From NCBI GenBank assembly GCA_037903355.1, contig JBAJFE010000014.1:682001-746000 (forward strand): a DNA stretch of 64,000 nucleotides. Reading direction: 5' to 3'. The stretch is from Trichuris trichiura (Eukaryota; Nematoda; Enoplea; Trichinellida; Trichuridae). The notes beneath the pieces were generated by a model. The model ran no database searches, was not told the DNA's origin, and saw nothing but the letters and a program-made list of their open reading frames with translations. Below, piece by piece: positions 61,955-64,000 of this stretch (position 1 is the stretch's first letter; every line of letters starts with the position of its first letter). The translations under genes and the position numbers were made by a program.

Positions 61955-63803
61955 GTATGATATCTACTGATGCCAAACCCCGACAGTTGCATTGCCCCAT
62001 CTGTTTGGGGTCAATATTATAACACAGGACCGATGTGCTTATTGCATAATAAAATTCAGCAACTATACACTACGCGCATTATTCAATGTACCCACACTTG
62101 TTTCATCCATTCTTCAAGCATTTTCTCAACAGCTACTAGCACAATCGACAGTTACACAAGAGGTTCGAACTAAGTTACCCAAAAGATGCCTGCTGAAATT
62201 GACACTTAGAATGCTGCTCACGGATACGTTCTCAGCTTTCAGCACGATCATTCAGCGTTTACACAAAGCAACGCAAATATTAAGATCTCAACGGAGCGAA
62301 ACCATAACTCTCAATCGAAATTGGGCGTCATGAATGTTACATTGGAAACTATAAAGAAAACAAGAATTTTCTTACTATGGATGCTCATTGGTGAGCACAA
62401 ACTTTCGATCGGCATCTCCGATATTCTTGGTGAAACGGAAAAGAATCACTGGAGAGATGAAAGGTTTCTTCACTAGGGCAACCTTTTTCAACGCAAAAAG
62501 GATAAAATGATTTGTTATGTTTCCAAGGCACCTTGTCGATAAAGAAGGTTGAATTTATGAGCCAAAAAACTACAATAGTAGAAACAGTTTTTAGTTAGGT
62601 TCAAACGGAAAAAAGTTTTTAAAATAGTATGAGTACTACCGAGCTTTAGACTACTTGCAATTTTTATACGCAACAGCTTAATATTAAATGAAAAGACTGT
62701 CGAAACTATCAAACGTGAGCTGAAAAATAACGGAGCCAAGTTGGTCAGCAGAAAGAGAATATGCGGTTCCGTAGAGATATCAATATAGAATAACTGCAAA
62801 CAGACTAAATACGAAATGCCGCCGTATGCGCAAGGAAGTCAAGTCAATCACATACATGCGCAACAGCGTTTCCTTAAGCAGAGACTACGAAATTTGAATG
62901 GTCGATACTCGACTAGTGATTCTTCAAGTCAGACGCTGTATAAACATAGCCCTGAAGGCACTGCGTATGAACCGGTCCAGTTTCAAACTAGTGTCCGTCT
63001 CATGGTGCAGACTAAATCAGTTGGTTGCCTTAGCGTCCTCTGCCATTAACTACCTTTTGCTAAAGGACCAGAATTGCACTGTGCTAGCGTAACAAGACTT
63101 CTGCTCTGTAGAACCGAATGAAAGAGATGCTGATTGCAAACCAAGGCATCAAAAAAGCCATCGAAGACGGAACTGTCAAGAGACGAAAATTAGTCAATTC
63201 GGTCACTGCAAGTCTGAGGCCTTCTTGCGTCTATACATTCGCAAAACTTCATTTTAAAAAGCTTTCTTGAACGTCTATTTCATAGTAGCCGGGCAACTGG
63301 ACACGTCTTTCATTCCCGAATGAAGAAGCAAAGAAACTCGACGCTCATGACCAACAGCTCATACTGAAGCAGCTTTCACGTTGGAATTTTTATAGCCAAT
63401 TTTCAGTCGGACAAATATTGACTTAAGGCAATGCGGCATGTAACAAAAATTTCCATATCTATAGCTATCGAGCGGTCGTCTCTCCTCCTATGCAAATATT
63501 GAAATGCAAAACAGACTGTACCTGAAAGATCGTTCAGCAACTGGAATTAAAGAGCAATGCTAATGCCTTGCAAAAGAGCATTAAAAATCTCTCCGTGTTC
63601 AGTAAATTCATGTAGGCCGGGAACCATTGAATATTGACAGTTTCAAAGGTGCGTGCGCGCATACGCAGTAAGGGAATAGGCTTGTGGGCGTAAGCGACGC
63701 ACTGCAAAACATCAGTCGACCCAACGATTACTGAGAAAATTAAATAACTTGCCCAGTGCCACCAGAAAATTACCTTTCATCTGATATATTAATTTAGAAA
63801 GTG
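61955..63803. other. Distal flank of unit B
   Basis: Duplicated non-coding DNA, near-identical to 43848-44830 of unit A at first and increasingly diverged toward 63803. Open frames are shared between the units simply because the DNA is nearly identical. Confidence 0.5.
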
Positions 63804-64000
63804 AACCGCCTTCTAATGCGTTGGAATCCTCATGCGCTGAAGACGCGAACCGGTGATTAGATCATTCAACGAGTAGTACTTCCGTATCAACTTTATATCT
63901 TAATATCAAAATGTCCTTAGCTTTTCGCAAAGCTTTCAATAATAACTTACGTACCTTTCTCTTTGAACATGTTTCCAAGGTTACCCTAAACAACTTGACA
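63804..64000. other. Window end with partial Penelope-type terminus
   Basis: After unit B ends, CGCTGAAGA (to 63843) begins a partial hammerhead-like core with no GAAA following, and AGTAGTACTTCCGTATCAAC continues as in the inverted remnant near 45740. The sequence is otherwise featureless and is cut by the window edge. Confidence 0.4.

Larger units (their letters stand above)
49754..63803. repeat. Tandem duplication unit B
   Basis: Collinear with 29690-45705 in the same orientation. It lacks the 2.1-kb Penelope-like block of unit A but carries its own insertions at 50953-51175, about 52860-53685 and 61699-61942. Divergence is uneven, with perfectly identical tracts separated by diverged stretches. 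Confidence 0.85.

Noticed and set aside
1..64000. tRNA genes, rRNA and CRISPR arrays
   Set aside because: No tRNA-like B box in a cloverleaf context, no rRNA segments and no regularly spaced repeats were found by eye; the DNA is eukaryotic.

Overview
This is invertebrate metazoan nuclear DNA. Genes are split by GT-AG introns, many only 45-70 nt long. Coding exons sit in AT-rich non-coding DNA, and transposable-element remnants are common (mariner, hAT-type MITEs, an LTR retroelement, Penelope-like elements). Short introns, a TRBP/Loquacious-type protein and M13 peptidase duplication fit an arthropod such as a mite or a nematode of the Trichinella/Trichuris type. I cannot decide between these from the sequence.

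Layout. 1-948: decayed mariner transposase. 949-6371: mostly featureless, with a Penelope-type 3' terminus (2.5-2.8 kb) and a hAT-type MITE (4661-5084). 6372-11760 (+): eight-exon ankyrin-repeat gene with two internal modules and a C-terminal Dpy-30-like motif. 12087-14545 (-): seven-exon protein with three dsRNA-binding domains, a TRBP/PACT/Loquacious relative. 14963-15196 (-): possible small gene. 15329-18817 (+): seventeen-exon NOG1 (GTPBP4) ribosome-biogenesis GTPase with one apparent GC-AG intron. 18818-29690: no confident gene; one long hairpin.

29690-63803: a direct duplication of a unit of about 14-16 kb (A 29690-45705, B 49754-63803), each unit carrying one four-exon M13 (neprilysin-like) metallopeptidase. 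Copy A encodes a complete 759-residue enzyme. Copy B is 3'-damaged and stops 60 residues early. The spacer holds a second hAT-type MITE and a dead LTR retroelement. The two units are mosaics, with tracts of 150-260 bp of perfect identity inside visibly diverged DNA, which suggests gene conversion.

The most interesting theme is a family of Penelope-like retroelement insertions built as two copies in inverted, outward-facing orientation. Their 3' ends carry hammerhead-ribozyme-like cores (CTGANGA, stem II, GAAA, palindromic CTCCGGAG stem III). The best is at 40878-40915, next to a GIY-YIG endonuclease reading frame; others lie near 2.5, 39.0, 45.8, 51.0, 53.0, 53.5 and 63.8 kb. Comparing units A and B exposes empty sites and target duplications of 12-15 bp for three insertions.

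Exon joins were worked out by hand from reading-frame phase, splice consensus and remembered family architecture; no alignment or search was run.
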